From Bradyrhizobium sediminis (lineage in GTDB: Bacteria > Pseudomonadota > Alphaproteobacteria > Rhizobiales > Xanthobacteraceae), in contig NZ_CP076134.1 in NCBI RefSeq assembly GCF_018736085.1, forward strand, positions 2,490,501 to 2,554,500: a stretch of 64,000 nucleotides of DNA, read 5' to 3'. The number at the start of each line of letters is the position of its first letter. Positions within the stretch are counted from its first letter, which is position 1. This document shows, piece by piece, positions 1-10,397 of the stretch. Made by a program: the position numbers and the translations under genes. The notes beneath the pieces are model-generated. The model ran no database searches and was not told the DNA's origin. It saw only the letters and a program-made list of their open reading frames with translations.

Positions 1-601
<601 letters not shown>

Positions 602-668
602 GCGAATAGGGAATGGCGAATAGCGAATGGTCTAAGTCCACTCGCTATTCGCTACTCGCCACTCGCTA
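602..668. repeat. GCGAATAG-type hairpin repeat, copy 1
   Basis: An imperfect inverted repeat lies directly behind the tuf stop codon. The left arm (602-630) is built of GCGAATAG-like 8-mers and the right arm (638-668) of their complement, with a 7-base loop; about 23 of 29 positions pair. Related hairpins occur at 13307-13366 and 14948-15016, always in a spacer of the ribosomal block. It is not followed by a T-run, so it does not look like a simple terminator. Confidence 0.85.
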
Positions 669-689
669 CGACAAAGAAAGACATCGGCA

Positions 690-998
690 ATGAACGGCCA
701 GAATATCCGCATCCGTCTCAAGGCGTTCGACCATCGAATTCTCGATTCGTCGACGCGTGAGATCGTGAACACGGCGAAACGGACCGGTGCTCAGGTTCGC
801 GGACCCATTCCGCTGCCCACCCGCATCGAGAAGTTCACCGTCAACCGTTCGCCGCACGTCGACAAGAAGAGCCGCGAGCAATTCGAGATGCGCACGCACA
901 AGCGTCTTCTCGACATTGTCGATCCGACCCCGCAGACCGTCGATGCTTTGATGAAGCTCGATCTGGCCGCCGGCGTCGACGTCGAAATCAAGCTCTAA
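690..998 (+). CDS. rpsJ: 30S ribosomal protein S10
   Basis: S10 is a small-subunit head protein that also acts as NusE in antitermination. The 102-residue product starts [19 protein letters not shown] and has the normal length and the conserved loop around [23 protein letters not shown]. It is the first gene of the S10 operon; the 88-base gap after tuf is filled mostly by a hairpin repeat, so this is the most likely place for a break between the str and S10 units. Confidence 0.99.
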   Translation: MNGQNIRIRLKAFDHRILDSSTREIVNTAKRTGAQVRGPIPLPTRIEKFTVNRSPHVDKKSREQFEMRTHKRLLDIVDPTPQTVDALMKLDLAAGVDVEIKL

Positions 999-1051
999 GG
1001 TTTTTGGATCCCGTCCGAAGTTAGCGGACAGAAAGAACAGGAAGCACGCCG

Positions 1052-1774
1052 ATGCGCTCCGGAGTGATCGCACAAAAGGTCGGGATGACGCGGGTCTTTA
1101 CGGAGACCGGCGAACATATCCCTGTGACCGTGCTGAAGCTGGGCAACTGCCAGGTGTTGGGCCACCGCACGACCGAGAAGAACGGTTATGTCGCGTTGCA
1201 GCTCGGCTCGGGCACCCGCAAGACGGTCTATCTGCCGAAGGCGGAGCGCGGCCAGTTCGCGGTCGCCAAGGTCGAGCCCAAGCGAAAAGTCACCGAGTTC
1301 CGCGTGTCGCAGGACGCGCTGATCCCGGTCGGCGCCGAGATTCAGGCGGACCATTTCGTGGTCGGCCAGTTCGTCGACGTCACCGGCACCTCGGTCGGCA
1401 AGGGTTTCGCCGGCGGCATGAAGCGCTGGAATTTCGGCGGCTTGCGCGCCACCCACGGTGTCTCGGTTTCGCATCGTTCGATCGGTTCGACCGGCGGACG
1501 CCAGGATCCCGGCAAGACCTTCAAGAACAAGAAGATGCCCGGCCACATGGGCGTCGATCGTATCACTACGCTTAATCTGCGCGTTGTGCAGACCGACGTC
1601 GAGCGCGGCCTGATCCTCGTCGAGGGCGCCGTTCCCGGCTCCAAGGGCGGATGGATCGCGGTGCGCGATGCCGTGAAGAAGCCGCTGCCGAAGGATGCTC
1701 CGAAGCCCGGCAAGTTCAAGGTCGTGGGCGGCGAGCAGGCTGCGGAAGCGCCGGCCGAGCAGGAGGGCGTGTGA
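1052..1774 (+). CDS. rplC: 50S ribosomal protein L3
   Basis: L3 is one of the two proteins that nucleate 23S rRNA folding and reaches the peptidyl transferase centre. The 240 residues start [18 protein letters not shown] and carry the conserved loop [10 protein letters not shown]...[27 protein letters not shown]. An alanine/glutamate-rich tail (about 220-240, [11 protein letters not shown]) extends past the core, as is common in this group. The stop codon lies one base before the rplD start. Confidence 0.99.
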   Translation: MRSGVIAQKVGMTRVFTETGEHIPVTVLKLGNCQVLGHRTTEKNGYVALQLGSGTRKTVYLPKAERGQFAVAKVEPKRKVTEFRVSQDALIPVGAEIQADHFVVGQFVDVTGTSVGKGFAGGMKRWNFGGLRATHGVSVSHRSIGSTGGRQDPGKTFKNKKMPGHMGVDRITTLNLRVVQTDVERGLILVEGAVPGSKGGWIAVRDAVKKPLPKDAPKPGKFKVVGGEQAAEAPAEQEGV

Positions 1775-1775
1775 G

Positions 1776-2396
1776 ATGGAATTGAAAGTCACAACGCTTG
1801 AAGGCAAGGCGGCTGGTTCGGTTCAGCTGTCGGACGAGATCTTCGGTCTCGAGCCGCGCAAGGACATCATCCAGCGCTGTGTGCAGTGGCAGCTCAACAA
1901 GCGGCAGGCCGGCACCCACAAGGCCCAGGGCCGCGCCGACGTCTGGCGCACCGGCAAGAAGATGTACAAGCAGAAGGGCACCGGCGGTGCCCGTCACGGC
2001 TCGGCCCGCGTGCCGCAGTTCCGCGGCGGCGGTCGTGCCTTCGGTCCGGTGGTTCGTTCCCACGCCACCGACCTGCCGAAGAAGGTTCGCGCGCTCGCGC
2101 TCAAGCATGCGCTGTCGGCCAAGGCCAAGGACGGCGGCCTGATCGTGATCGAATCGGCGACGCTGGAGGCCGCCAAGACCAAGGCGCTGATCGGGCATTT
2201 CTCGGGTCTCGGCCTGACCAATGCGCTGATCATCGACGGCGCCCAGGTTCATGACGGATTCGCCATCGCCGCCCGCAACATTCCGAACATCGACGTGCTG
2301 CCGGTCCAGGGCATCAACGTCTATGACATTCTGCGTCGTCAAAAGCTGGTGCTGACCAAGGCGGCGCTCGATGCGTTGGAGGCGCGCTTCAAATGA
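1776..2396 (+). CDS. rplD: 50S ribosomal protein L4
   Basis: L4 lines the peptide exit tunnel; in E. coli it also represses its own S10 operon. The start is placed at the ATG at 1776 ([18 protein letters not shown]) because it gives the usual 206 residues and lies one base after the rplC stop; an upstream in-frame start at 1695 would overlap rplC. The tunnel loop [20 protein letters not shown] is visible near residues 65-85. Whether autoregulation exists here cannot be told from the sequence. Confidence 0.98.
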   Translation: MELKVTTLEGKAAGSVQLSDEIFGLEPRKDIIQRCVQWQLNKRQAGTHKAQGRADVWRTGKKMYKQKGTGGARHGSARVPQFRGGGRAFGPVVRSHATDLPKKVRALALKHALSAKAKDGGLIVIESATLEAAKTKALIGHFSGLGLTNALIIDGAQVHDGFAIAARNIPNIDVLPVQGINVYDILRRQKLVLTKAALDALEARFK

Positions 2397-2692
2397 AGAA
2401 TATCGATCCGCGCCACTACGACATCATCGTCTCGCCGGTCGTGACCGAAAAGGCGACCATGGCGTCCGAGCACAACAAGGTGGTGTTCAAGGTCGCGGCC
2501 AAGGCGACCAAGCCGCAAATCAAGGAAGCCGTCGAGAAGCTGTTCGACGTCAAGGTCAAGAGCGTGAACACGCTGGTGCGCAAGGGCAAGACCAAGGTCT
2601 TCCGCGGCACCTTCGGTTCGCAGTCGGACGTGAAGCGCGCGATCGTGACCCTCGAAGAGGGCCACCGCATCGACGTCACCACCGGGCTATAA
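2393..2692 (+). CDS. rplW: 50S ribosomal protein L23
   Basis: L23 sits at the tunnel exit and is the docking site for trigger factor and SRP. The 99-residue protein starts [20 protein letters not shown] and has the typical [20 protein letters not shown] core. Its ATG overlaps the rplD stop (ATGA), so the two are probably translationally coupled. Confidence 0.99.
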   Translation: MKNIDPRHYDIIVSPVVTEKATMASEHNKVVFKVAAKATKPQIKEAVEKLFDVKVKSVNTLVRKGKTKVFRGTFGSQSDVKRAIVTLEEGHRIDVTTGL

Positions 2693-2704
2693 GGCGATAC
2701 GACG

Positions 2705-3538
2705 ATGGCATTGAAAAAATTCAACCCCACGACGCCGGGCCAGCGCCAGCTGGTGATGGTCGATCGTTCGGCGCTCTACAAGGGCAAGCCGGTCAAGGCT
2801 CTGACCGAGGGCAAGCAGTCCTCGGGCGGCCGCAACAACACCGGCCGCATGGTCGTGCGTTTCCGCGGCGGCGGCCACAAGCAGTCCTATCGCATCGTCG
2901 ACTTCAAGCGCACCAAGGTCGACATGCCGGCGACGGTCGAGCGGTTGGAATACGATCCGAACCGCACCGCCTTCATCGCGCTCTTGAAGTACACCGACGG
3001 CACCCAGTCCTACATCCTGGCCCCGCAGCGCCTGGCAGTCGGCGACACCGTGATCGCCGGCAATTATGTCGACGTGAAGCCGGGCAATGTCATGCCGCTC
3101 GGCAACATGCCGATCGGCACCATCGTCCACAATGTCGAACTGAAGATCGGCAAGGGCGGCCAGATCGCCCGTTCGGCCGGCACCTATGCGCAGCTCGTCG
3201 GCCGCGACCATGATTACGTGATCGTCCGCCTCAATTCGGGCGAACAGCGCCTGGTTCACGGCCGCTGCACCGGCACCATCGGCGCAGTGTCGAATCCGGA
3301 CCACATGAACATCTCGATCGGCAAGGCCGGTCGCAACCGCTGGCTCGGACGCAAGCCGCACAACCGCGGTGTCTCCATGAACCCGGTCGACCATCCGCAT
3401 GGCGGCGGTGAAGGCCGCACCTCGGGCGGCCGTCACCCGGTGACCCCGTGGGGCAAGCCGACCAAGGGCAAGAAGACCCGCACCAACAAGTCGACCAACA
3501 GATTCATTCTCATCAGCCGCCACAAGCGGAAGAAGTAA
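2705..3538 (+). CDS. rplB: 50S ribosomal protein L2
   Basis: L2 is needed for subunit association and peptidyl transfer. The 277-residue length is normal. The N-terminal half has an OB-like fold and the C-terminal half contains the hallmark loop with the functionally important His ([15 protein letters not shown], about residues 222-236). It ends in a basic tail (SRHKRKK). It lies 12 bases after rplW within the S10 operon. Confidence 0.99.
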   Translation: MALKKFNPTTPGQRQLVMVDRSALYKGKPVKALTEGKQSSGGRNNTGRMVVRFRGGGHKQSYRIVDFKRTKVDMPATVERLEYDPNRTAFIALLKYTDGTQSYILAPQRLAVGDTVIAGNYVDVKPGNVMPLGNMPIGTIVHNVELKIGKGGQIARSAGTYAQLVGRDHDYVIVRLNSGEQRLVHGRCTGTIGAVSNPDHMNISIGKAGRNRWLGRKPHNRGVSMNPVDHPHGGGEGRTSGGRHPVTPWGKPTKGKKTRTNKSTNRFILISRHKRKK

Positions 3539-3550
3539 GGAACGCCGGAC

Positions 3551-3829
3551 ATGGTTCGTTCAGTCTGGAAAGGCCCGTTCGTCGAAGGCTCTCTGCTCAA
3601 GAAAGCAGATGCCGCTCGCGCGTCCGGCCGTCATGACGTGATCAAGATCTGGAGCCGCCGCTCGACCATCCTGCCGCAGTTCGTCGGCCTGGTGTTCGGC
3701 GTCTACAACGGCCAGAAGCATGTGCCGGTATCGGTCAACGAGGAAATGGTGGGCCACAAGTTCGGCGAGTTCTCGCCGACCCGGACCTTCCACGGCCATT
3801 CTGGCGACAAGAAAGCCAAGAAGGCTTGA
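3551..3829 (+). CDS. rpsS: 30S ribosomal protein S19
   Basis: S19 is a small-subunit head protein that pairs with S13 near the A site. The 92 residues start [20 protein letters not shown] and contain the conserved [16 protein letters not shown] and [16 protein letters not shown] motifs. It has standard length and sits between rplB and rplV in the normal S10 order. Confidence 0.99.
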   Translation: MVRSVWKGPFVEGSLLKKADAARASGRHDVIKIWSRRSTILPQFVGLVFGVYNGQKHVPVSVNEEMVGHKFGEFSPTRTFHGHSGDKKAKKA

Positions 3830-3839
3830 GGATTGAGCG

Positions 3840-4226
3840 ATGAGCAAACCTAAGCGCGAACGGAGCCTCCCGGATAACGAGGCCAAGGCAATCGCCCGAA
3901 TGCTGCGGGTGAGCCCGCAGAAGCTCAACCTGGTCGCGCAATTGATCCGCGGCCGGAAGGCTTCGGCTGCGCTCGCCGACCTGCAGTTCTCGCGCAAGCG
4001 GATCGCGGTCGACGTCAAGAAGTGCCTGGAATCGGCGATCGCCAACGCCGAGAACAACCACGATCTCGAAGTCGACGATCTGATCGTCGCCGAGGCGCAT
4101 GTCGGCAACGGCATCGTGATGAAGCGTTTCGCACCGCGCGGCCGTGGCCGCTCGGGCCGTATATTCAAACCGTTCTCGCAGCTGACGATCGTCGTTCGTC
4201 AGGTCGAGGCCGAGGCTAGCGCCTAA
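3840..4226 (+). CDS. rplV: 50S ribosomal protein L22
   Basis: L22 contributes the beta-hairpin that narrows the exit tunnel; macrolide resistance mutations map there in other bacteria. The 128-residue protein has the core [19 protein letters not shown] and the tunnel hairpin [19 protein letters not shown] near residues 97-116. A short hydrophilic start ([17 protein letters not shown]) is typical of alphaproteobacteria. Confidence 0.99.
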   Translation: MSKPKRERSLPDNEAKAIARMLRVSPQKLNLVAQLIRGRKASAALADLQFSRKRIAVDVKKCLESAIANAENNHDLEVDDLIVAEAHVGNGIVMKRFAPRGRGRSGRIFKPFSQLTIVVRQVEAEASA

Positions 4227-4243
4227 AAGCGCAGGAGACAACG

Positions 4244-4942
4244 ATGGGTCAAAAAATCAATCCAATCGGACTTCGTCTCGGCATCAACCGGACGTGGGAT
4301 TCCCGTTGGTTCGCCGGCAAGAACGAATACGGCAAGCTGCTGCACGAGGATGTGAAAATCCGCGAGATCCTGCACAAGGAGCTCAAGCAGGCGGCGGTCG
4401 CCAGGATCGTGATCGAGCGTCCGCACAAGAAGTGCCGCGTGACGATTCACTCGGCGCGTCCCGGCGTCGTGATCGGCAAGAAGGGCGCCGACATCGACAA
4501 GCTGCGCAAGCGGGTTGCCGACATCACCGCCTCCGACGTCGTCATCAACATCGTCGAAATCCGCAAGCCGGAGCTCGACGCCACGCTGGTGGCCGAATCG
4601 ATTGCGCAGCAGCTCGAGCGCCGCGTCGCGTTCCGCCGCGCCATGAAGCGCGCAGTGCAGTCGGCGATGCGTCTCGGGGCCGAGGGCATTCGTATCAACT
4701 GCTCGGGCCGTCTCGGCGGCGCCGAAATCGCGCGCATGGAATGGTATCGTGAGGGCCGCGTGCCGCTGCACACGCTGCGCGCCGACATCGATTACGGGGT
4801 GGCGACCGCGTTCACCACGTTCGGCACCTGCGGCGTCAAGGTCTGGATCTTCAAGGGCGAAATCCTCGAGCACGATCCGATGGCCCAGGACAAGAAGATG
4901 GCCGAAGGCGACACTTCGCGGCCGCGTCGCGACGCTGCCTGA
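4244..4942 (+). CDS. rpsC: 30S ribosomal protein S3
   Basis: S3 lines the mRNA entry channel and takes part in unwinding mRNA structure. The 232 residues start [20 protein letters not shown]. The type II KH domain is visible with its GXXG loop ([14 protein letters not shown], about residues 73-86), followed by the C-terminal domain [19 protein letters not shown]. The tail is charged and short. Confidence 0.99.
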   Translation: MGQKINPIGLRLGINRTWDSRWFAGKNEYGKLLHEDVKIREILHKELKQAAVARIVIERPHKKCRVTIHSARPGVVIGKKGADIDKLRKRVADITASDVVINIVEIRKPELDATLVAESIAQQLERRVAFRRAMKRAVQSAMRLGAEGIRINCSGRLGGAEIARMEWYREGRVPLHTLRADIDYGVATAFTTFGTCGVKVWIFKGEILEHDPMAQDKKMAEGDTSRPRRDAA

Positions 4943-4973
4943 GCGAAACAGAGAAGGTTTGAGGGCGTAAGCC

Positions 4974-5387
4974 ATGATGCAACCAAAGAAAACGAAGTTC
5001 CGGAAGGCGCATAAGGGCCGTATCCACGGCGTTGCGACTTCGGGCGCGACGTTGTCGTTCGGTCAGTTCGGCCTGAAGGCGATGGCGCCCGAGCGCCTCA
5101 CCGCCCGCCAGATCGAAGCCGCGCGCCGCGCGCTGACCCGTCACATGAAGCGCGCCGGCCGCGTCTGGATCCGCATCTTCCCGGACCTGCCGGTGTCGAA
5201 GAAGCCTGCCGAAGTCCGCATGGGCTCCGGCAAGGGTACCCCGGAATTGTGGGTGGCGCGGGTCAAGCCCGGCCGCGTGATTTTCGAGATCGACGGCGTG
5301 AACGTGCAGACCGCCAAGGAAGCGCTGTCGCTTGCCGCCGCCAAGTTGCCGATCAAGACGCGCTTCGTCGCGCGCATTGCGGAGTAA
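4974..5387 (+). CDS. rplP: 50S ribosomal protein L16
   Basis: L16 organises the A-site region of the large subunit. The 137-residue protein starts [19 protein letters not shown]; a second ATG directly follows the first, so the start may be one codon later. The conserved [20 protein letters not shown] stretch is intact. It is the last long gene before the small rpmC and rpsQ genes. Confidence 0.99.
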   Translation: MMQPKKTKFRKAHKGRIHGVATSGATLSFGQFGLKAMAPERLTARQIEAARRALTRHMKRAGRVWIRIFPDLPVSKKPAEVRMGSGKGTPELWVARVKPGRVIFEIDGVNVQTAKEALSLAAAKLPIKTRFVARIAE

Positions 5388-5398
5388 GGACGCTGGCC

Positions 5399-5605
5399 AT
5401 GGCCGAGATGAAAACCGCCGATATCCGCGCAATGAGCGCCGATCAGATGGACGACGCCGTCCTCAATCTGAAGAAGGAGCGCTTCAACCTGCGCTTCCAG
5501 CGCGCCACCGGGCAGCTGGAGAACACCTCGCGGCTGCGTGAAGCCCGCCGCGACATCGCCCGCATCAAGACCATCGCCGCGCAGAAGCGCGACGCGAAGA
5601 AGTAA
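5399..5605 (+). CDS. rpmC: 50S ribosomal protein L29
   Basis: L29 is a small two-helix protein next to L23 at the tunnel exit. The start at 5399 ([20 protein letters not shown]) gives 68 residues, the normal size; a longer in-frame reading from 5249 would lie mostly inside rplP and is rejected. The conserved [20 protein letters not shown] segment is present. It starts 11 bases after the rplP stop. Confidence 0.97.
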   Translation: MAEMKTADIRAMSADQMDDAVLNLKKERFNLRFQRATGQLENTSRLREARRDIARIKTIAAQKRDAKK

Positions 5606-5614
5606 GGGGCCGAC

Positions 5615-5863
5615 ATGCCGAAACGTACACTTCAGGGCGTGGTCGTCAGCGACAAGCAAGCCAAGACGGTTGTGGTGCGCGTCGATCGCCGCTTCACCCA
5701 CCCGATCTACAAGAAGACGATCCGCCGCTCGAAAAACTATCACGCGCACGACGAGAACAACGAGTTCAAGCCTGGCGACTTGGTGTGGATCGAGGAGAGC
5801 AAGCCGATCTCGAAGTTGAAGCGCTGGACCGTGGTCCGGGGCGAACAGAAGAAAACGGCCTGA
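5615..5863 (+). CDS. rpsQ: 30S ribosomal protein S17
   Basis: S17 is an OB-fold primary binding protein of 16S rRNA. The 82 residues begin [20 protein letters not shown] and include [19 protein letters not shown], a typical S17 loop. It is followed by an unusually long gap (78 bases) before rplN, which contains a perfect palindrome. Confidence 0.99.
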   Translation: MPKRTLQGVVVSDKQAKTVVVRVDRRFTHPIYKKTIRRSKNYHAHDENNEFKPGDLVWIEESKPISKLKRWTVVRGEQKKTA

Positions 5864-5902
5864 GGTCAACGGCTTAGCCGAAAGACTTCAGGAAAATTTT
5901 AA

Positions 5903-5916
5903 GCGCTTATAAGCGC
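5903..5916. promoter_or_regulatory. Perfect 14-bp palindrome between rpsQ and rplN
   Basis: GCGCTTATAAGCGC is a perfect 14-bp palindrome; as RNA it could form a 5-bp stem with a four-base loop. It lies in the 78-base rpsQ-rplN gap, where neighbouring genes are otherwise separated by about 10-30 bases or overlap. It could be a protein-binding site, a processing site or part of an internal promoter; the sequence does not decide between these. Confidence 0.4.
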
Positions 5917-5941
5917 ATCAGAAAGAGGACGAGGTGCATCA

Positions 5942-6310
5942 ATGATTCAGATGCAGACCAACCTCGACGTGGCCGATAATTCAGGCGCACGCCGTGTCAT
6001 GTGCATCAAGGTGCTTGGGGGCTCCAAGCGCCGCTATGCCACCGTGGGCGACGTTATTGTCGTGTCGATCAAGGAAGCGATTCCGCGCGGCAAGGTGAAG
6101 AAGGGCGACGTCATGAAGGCCGTGGTGGTGCGGGTCCGCAAGGACATTCGCCGCGCCGACGGCTCGGTCATCCGCTTCGACCGCAACGCCGCCGTGCTGA
6201 TCAACAATCAGTCGGAGCCGGTCGGCACCCGTATCTTCGGGCCCGTGCCGCGCGAACTGCGTGCCAAGAACCACATGAAGATCATTTCGCTTGCGCCGGA
6301 GGTGCTGTGA
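5942..6310 (+). CDS. rplN: 50S ribosomal protein L14
   Basis: L14 lies at the subunit interface. The 122 residues start [20 protein letters not shown], the family signature, and contain [20 protein letters not shown]. Length is standard. The stop overlaps the rplX start by one base (TGATG). It is the first gene of the spc group. Confidence 0.99.
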
Positions 6311-6624
6311 TGGCTGCCAAGATCCGGAAGGGTGACAAGGTCATCGTGCTGACCGGCCGCGACAAGGGTCGTACCGGCGAGGTGTTCGAGGTGCGTCCTG
6401 ACGCCAACAAGGCGCTGGTCCGCGGGATCAACCTCGTGAAGCGTCACCAGAAGCAGACCCAGGCGCAGGAGGGCGGCATCATCTCGAAGGAGGCGCCGAT
6501 CCACCTGTCCAACATCGCGATCGTCGGCAAGGACGGCAAGCCGACGCGCGTGGGCTTCAAGATTCAGGCCGATGGCAAGAAGGTACGTATTGCCAAGAGC
6601 TCGGGAGCAGAGATCGATGGCTGA
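6310..6624 (+). CDS. rplX: 50S ribosomal protein L24
   Basis: L24 initiates large-subunit assembly. The ATG at 6310 shares its first base with the rplN stop and gives 104 residues ([20 protein letters not shown]), with the KOW motif at about residues 6-32. It overlaps the start of rplE by 8 bases, so L14, L24 and L5 are likely coupled in translation. Confidence 0.98.
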   Translation: MAAKIRKGDKVIVLTGRDKGRTGEVFEVRPDANKALVRGINLVKRHQKQTQAQEGGIISKEAPIHLSNIAIVGKDGKPTRVGFKIQADGKKVRIAKSSGAEIDG

Positions 6625-7174
6625 GACCGCATACATCCCGCGCCTGCGCGCGGAATACGACAAGAGCATCCGCGGCAAGCTGACCGAGCAGTTCGGCTAT
6701 GCCAACGTCATGCAGGTGCCGCGCCTGGACAAGGTCGTGCTCAACATGGGCGTCGGCGAGGCGGTCAATGACCGCAAGAAGGCCGAGCTAGCTGCGGCCG
6801 ACCTCGCGCTGATCGCCGGCCAGAAGCCGGTCGTGACCTATTCGCGGGTCGCGATCGCGACCTTCAAGCTGCGCGAGAACCAGCCGATCGGCGCCAAGGT
6901 CACGCTGCGCAAGGCCAAGATGTATGAGTTCATCGACCGCCTGATCAACGTGGCGCTGCCGCGCGTGCGCGACTTCCGCGGCCTCAACCCGAAGAGCTTC
7001 GACGGCCGCGGCAACTATTCGCTCGGCATCAAGGAACACATCATTTTCCCCGAAATCGACTTCGACAAGATGGGGGAAACATGGGGCATGGACGTCACCG
7101 TATGCACCACGGCGAGCACCGACGACGAAGCACGTGCCTTGTTGACCGCATTCAATTTCCCGTTCCGGCAGTGA
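6617..7174 (+). CDS. rplE: 50S ribosomal protein L5
   Basis: L5 binds 5S rRNA and contacts P-site tRNA. The start at 6617 ([20 protein letters not shown]) gives 185 residues, the family length; an upstream in-frame start at 6572 lies inside rplX. Conserved segments [21 protein letters not shown] and [19 protein letters not shown] are intact. Confidence 0.98.
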   Translation: MAETAYIPRLRAEYDKSIRGKLTEQFGYANVMQVPRLDKVVLNMGVGEAVNDRKKAELAAADLALIAGQKPVVTYSRVAIATFKLRENQPIGAKVTLRKAKMYEFIDRLINVALPRVRDFRGLNPKSFDGRGNYSLGIKEHIIFPEIDFDKMGETWGMDVTVCTTASTDDEARALLTAFNFPFRQ

Positions 7175-7217
7175 GACGCTGACAAGCCTCTCAAACGCGG
7201 AAACCCAGGAGCCAAGC

Positions 7218-7523
7218 ATGGCAAAGAAGAGTTCGATCGAGAAGAACAACCACCGCAAGCGGATGACCAAGAACGCCGCGCCCCGCCGCGCGAAGCTCAA
7301 GGCCATTATCGCGGACAAGAGCAAGCCGATGGAAGAGCGGTTCGCGGCGACGCTGAAGCTCGCCGAGATGCCGCGCAATTCGTCTGCGACCCGCATCCGC
7401 AACCGCTGCGAAATCACCGGGCGTCCGCGCTCGAACTATCGCAAGAACAAGCTTTCCCGCATCGCGCTGCGTGAACTCGGCTCCAAGGGCCTGGTTCCCG
7501 GGCTCGTGAAGTCGAGCTGGTAA
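7218..7523 (+). CDS. rpsN: 30S ribosomal protein S14 (zinc-free long form)
   Basis: S14 is a late-assembling head protein. The 101-residue product is the long form that lacks the CXXC zinc motifs; the expected zinc cysteines are replaced and only one Cys ([15 protein letters not shown]) remains. The basic N-terminus and the ending [17 protein letters not shown] fit the family. It is preceded by an AGGAG-like ribosome-binding site. Confidence 0.99.
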   Translation: MAKKSSIEKNNHRKRMTKNAAPRRAKLKAIIADKSKPMEERFAATLKLAEMPRNSSATRIRNRCEITGRPRSNYRKNKLSRIALRELGSKGLVPGLVKSSW

Positions 7524-7535
7524 GGAGGATCGGAC

Positions 7536-7934
7536 ATGTCAACGCACGATCCCATCAGCGATCTCATCACTCGCATCCGCAACGCCCAGATGCGCGCCAA
7601 GCCCAAGGTCTCGACCCCGGGCTCGAAGATGCGCGCCAACGTGCTCGAGGTGCTGAAGACCGAGGGTTACATCCGCGGCTACGCCAGCGTCGAGCATGCC
7701 AGCGGCCGCAGCGAGCTCGAGATCGAGCTGAAGTATTTCGACGGCGAGCCGGTCATTCGCGAGATCGAGCGGGTATCGAAGCCGGGGCGGCGCGTTTACG
7801 CCTCGGTCAAGAACCTGCCGCGCGTGAACAACGGTCTCGGCATTTCCGTGTTATCGACACCGAAGGGAATCATGGCTGACCACGACGCGCGCGACGCGAA
7901 TGTGGGCGGCGAAGTTCTCTTCACGGTGTTCTGA
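7536..7934 (+). CDS. rpsH: 30S ribosomal protein S8
   Basis: S8 binds the central domain of 16S rRNA; in E. coli it represses the spc operon. The 132 residues start [20 protein letters not shown] and end with the conserved GEVLFTVF. The middle contains [20 protein letters not shown] strong GGAGG ribosome-binding site precedes the ATG. Confidence 0.99.
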   Translation: MSTHDPISDLITRIRNAQMRAKPKVSTPGSKMRANVLEVLKTEGYIRGYASVEHASGRSELEIELKYFDGEPVIREIERVSKPGRRVYASVKNLPRVNNGLGISVLSTPKGIMADHDARDANVGGEVLFTVF

Positions 7935-7947
7935 GGAAGGATCAGCC

Positions 7948-8481
7948 ATGTCACGTGTTGGCAAGCGGCCTGTAACGATCCCGTCCGGTGTGACGGCGAA
8001 CGTCGAAGGGCAGACCGTCAAGATGAAGGGGCCGAAGGGCCAGCTTCAGTTCGTCGTGCACGACGACGTCGAGGTGAAGTTCGAAAACGGCGCAGTCAAG
8101 GTCGCGCCGCGGTTCAAGACCAACCGCGCGCAGGCCCTGTACGGCACCGCGCGCGCCCAGGTCGCGAACCTGGTCGAAGGTGTCACCAAGGGCTTCGAGA
8201 AGAAGCTCGAGATCACCGGCGTCGGTTATCGCGCTGCGCTGCAGGGCAAGAACCTGCAGCTTGCGCTCGGCTACAGCCACGACGTGGTCTACGCGATCCC
8301 GGAAGGCATCGCGATCACGGTGCCGAAGCCGACCGAGATCATCGTCGCCGGCAACGATTCCCAGCGCGTCGGCCAGGTCGCCGCCGAGATTCGCAGCTAT
8401 CGTCCGCCGGAGCCCTACAAGGGCAAGGGCGTGAAATATTCCGACGAATTTATCTTCCGCAAGGAAGGCAAGAAGAAGTAA
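7948..8481 (+). CDS. rplF: 50S ribosomal protein L6
   Basis: L6 supports the factor-binding region of the large subunit. The ATG at 7948 ([20 protein letters not shown]) gives 177 residues, the normal length; an earlier in-frame start at 7900 lies inside rpsH. The C-terminal signature [16 protein letters not shown] is present. Confidence 0.98.
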   Translation: MSRVGKRPVTIPSGVTANVEGQTVKMKGPKGQLQFVVHDDVEVKFENGAVKVAPRFKTNRAQALYGTARAQVANLVEGVTKGFEKKLEITGVGYRAALQGKNLQLALGYSHDVVYAIPEGIAITVPKPTEIIVAGNDSQRVGQVAAEIRSYRPPEPYKGKGVKYSDEFIFRKEGKKK

Positions 8482-8492
8482 CGGAGCCGGCC

Positions 8493-8855
8493 ATGTCGAG
8501 ACTCAAGATCACGAACGACCGGCGCAAGAAGCGCGTGCGGCTGTCGTTGCGCCGGACCGCCAACGGCCGCCCGCGGCTGTCGGTGTTCCGTTCGTCGAAG
8601 CACATCTACGCCCAGGTCATCGACGACCTGAAGGGCGAGACGCTGGCCTCGGCGTCTTCGCTGGAGAAGGCGATGCGCGAGACCGGCAACACCGGCGCCA
8701 ACATCGACGCGGCGAAGGCCGTCGGCAAGCTGCTGGCGGAACGCGCGGTGAAGAACGGCGTCACCGAAGTGGTGTTCGACCGCGGCGGTTACCTCTATCA
8801 CGGCCGCGTCAAAGCGCTTGCGGATGCGGCGCGTGAAAGCGGCTTGAGCTTCTAA
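8493..8855 (+). CDS. rplR: 50S ribosomal protein L18
   Basis: L18 carries 5S rRNA to the large subunit together with L5. The 120-residue protein has the conserved [18 protein letters not shown] and ends [15 protein letters not shown], typical of the family. It lies 11 bases after rplF; the 76-base gap that follows before rpsE is longer than most in this block. Confidence 0.99.
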   Translation: MSRLKITNDRRKKRVRLSLRRTANGRPRLSVFRSSKHIYAQVIDDLKGETLASASSLEKAMRETGNTGANIDAAKAVGKLLAERAVKNGVTEVVFDRGGYLYHGRVKALADAARESGLSF

Positions 8856-8931
8856 GGTTTGGAATTGAACGGACGAACGGACAGGGGCGGGAGCCTCTCA
8901 AGGCAAGTCTTTTAAGGATCGGAAAAACACC

Positions 8932-9504
8932 ATGGCAGGTGAACGCGAACGCGGTGGCGGCCACAGGGGCGGCCGGGAAGAACGCGACAGCGAGTTCGTC
9001 GACAAGCTCGTCCACATCAATCGTGTGGCGAAGGTCGTCAAGGGCGGCAAGCGCTTCGGCTTTGCGGCGCTGGTCGTGATCGGCGACCAGAAGGGCCGGG
9101 TCGGATTCGGCCACGGCAAGGCGCGCGAAGTTCCCGAGGCGATCCGCAAGGCGACCGAGTCGGCCAAGCGCAACCTGACGCGCGTCGCATTGCGCGAGGG
9201 CCGCACGCTGCATCACGACATCGCCGGCCGTCACGGTGCGGGCCGGGTCTACCTGCGCGCGGCGCCGGCTGGTACCGGCATCATCGCGGGTGGTCCGATG
9301 CGTGCGGTGTTCGAAACTCTCGGCATCCAGGACGTGGTGGCGAAGTCGATCGGCTCGTCGAATCCCTACAACATGGTTCGCGCCACCTTCGACGCGCTGA
9401 AGCATCAGGATTCGCCGCGCTCGGTTGCGGCCCGCCGCAACATCAAGGTGTCCACGCTGCAGTCCCGCCGTGTCGGCGGCGACGCTGAAGCGGTCGCCGA
9501 ATAA
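8932..9504 (+). CDS. rpsE: 30S ribosomal protein S5
   Basis: S5 affects decoding accuracy and lines the mRNA entry channel. The 190 residues have a charged start ([20 protein letters not shown]), the double-stranded-RNA-binding fold beginning [19 protein letters not shown], and the conserved [20 protein letters not shown]. The C-terminal extension is rich in Arg. Length is normal for alphaproteobacteria. Confidence 0.99.
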   Translation: MAGERERGGGHRGGREERDSEFVDKLVHINRVAKVVKGGKRFGFAALVVIGDQKGRVGFGHGKAREVPEAIRKATESAKRNLTRVALREGRTLHHDIAGRHGAGRVYLRAAPAGTGIIAGGPMRAVFETLGIQDVVAKSIGSSNPYNMVRATFDALKHQDSPRSVAARRNIKVSTLQSRRVGGDAEAVAE

Positions 9505-9542
9505 CAACACGCGCGCATCACGCGCCTTTCGGAGTTAAGACG

Positions 9543-9737
9543 ATGGCCAAGGCCGCAAAGACGATCAAGGTCGAGCAGACCGGCAGCGCGATCCGCCGCC
9601 ATCACTCGCAGCGTTCGACGCTGATCGGCCTCAAGCTCAACAAGATCGGCCGGGTTGCCGAGCTGCAGGATACCCCTGAAGTTCGCGGCATGATCACCAA
9701 GGTTCAACATCTCGTCCGCATCGTCGGCGAGAAGTAA
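9543..9737 (+). CDS. rpmD: 50S ribosomal protein L30
   Basis: L30 is a small large-subunit protein. The 64 residues ([20 protein letters not shown]) match the bacterial short form, with the conserved [12 protein letters not shown] and [12 protein letters not shown] segments. It sits between rpsE and rplO in standard order. Confidence 0.98.
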   Translation: MAKAAKTIKVEQTGSAIRRHHSQRSTLIGLKLNKIGRVAELQDTPEVRGMITKVQHLVRIVGEK

Positions 9738-9758
9738 GACAGGCAAGGAGACAGGGCG

Positions 9759-10247
9759 ATGAAGCTCAGCGATATCGCCGACAACGCCGGCTCGCGCAAG
9801 AAGCGCATGCGCGTCGGCCGTGGCATCGGTTCAGGCAAGGGCAAGACCTCGGGCCGCGGCGGCAAAGGCCAGACCGCGCGTTCGGGCGTGCGCATCAAGG
9901 GCTTCGAAGGTGGCCAGATGCCGCTGCACCGGCGCCTGCCGAAGCGCGGCTTCAACAACATCTTCCGGCTCGATTTCGCCGAGATCAACCTCGACCGGCT
10001 CCAGGAGGCGATCGACGCCAAGCTGATCGACGCCAAGGACACCATCAACGTCGAATCGCTGGTCAAGGCCAAGGTCGTGCGGCGCCCCAAAGACGGCGTG
10101 CGGCTGCTCGGCCGCGGTGAACTCAAGGCCAAGTTGAATATCGAGGTTCACGGCGCTTCGAAATCCGCCGTCGCGGCGGTCGAGAAAGCGGGCGGCACGG
10201 TGAAAATCCTGGCGCCGGCAAAGAAGGATGAAGGCGAGGCGGCGTAA
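9759..10247 (+). CDS. rplO: 50S ribosomal protein L15
   Basis: L15 is a late-assembling large-subunit protein. The 162-residue product starts [20 protein letters not shown] and carries the glycine-rich [19 protein letters not shown] stretch and [18 protein letters not shown]. The C-terminus is a lysine/alanine tail ([14 protein letters not shown]). A 150-base gap follows, longer than others here. Confidence 0.99.
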   Translation: MKLSDIADNAGSRKKRMRVGRGIGSGKGKTSGRGGKGQTARSGVRIKGFEGGQMPLHRRLPKRGFNNIFRLDFAEINLDRLQEAIDAKLIDAKDTINVESLVKAKVVRRPKDGVRLLGRGELKAKLNIEVHGASKSAVAAVEKAGGTVKILAPAKKDEGEAA

Positions 10248-10346
10248 CATCTGCGTCATCGCCAGCGCAAGCGGGCGGTCCGGCATGCCGAGACGGTAGA
10301 TTTTTCGAGGGCCGAGCACCAAATTAATGTCCGGCGCCTGCGCAAT

Positions 10347-10365
10347 GTCCCGCCTTCGGAGGGAC
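10347..10365 (+). other. UUCG-tetraloop hairpin in the rplO-secY gap
   Basis: GTCCCGCC-TTCG-GAGGGAC can fold into an eight-base-pair stem with one mismatch capped by a C(UUCG)G tetraloop, one of the most stable RNA loops. No T-run follows, so it is not an obvious terminator. It could modulate secY translation or act as a processing or stability element. Confidence 0.45.
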
Positions 10366-10397
10366 CACGGCGCAAGGGGCGCGGGAGAAAGCCAAAC

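Noticed and set aside
602..668. CRISPR-like array from repeated 8-mers
   Set aside because: The units are adjacent and arranged as one inverted repeat; there are no spacers and no cas genes in the window.
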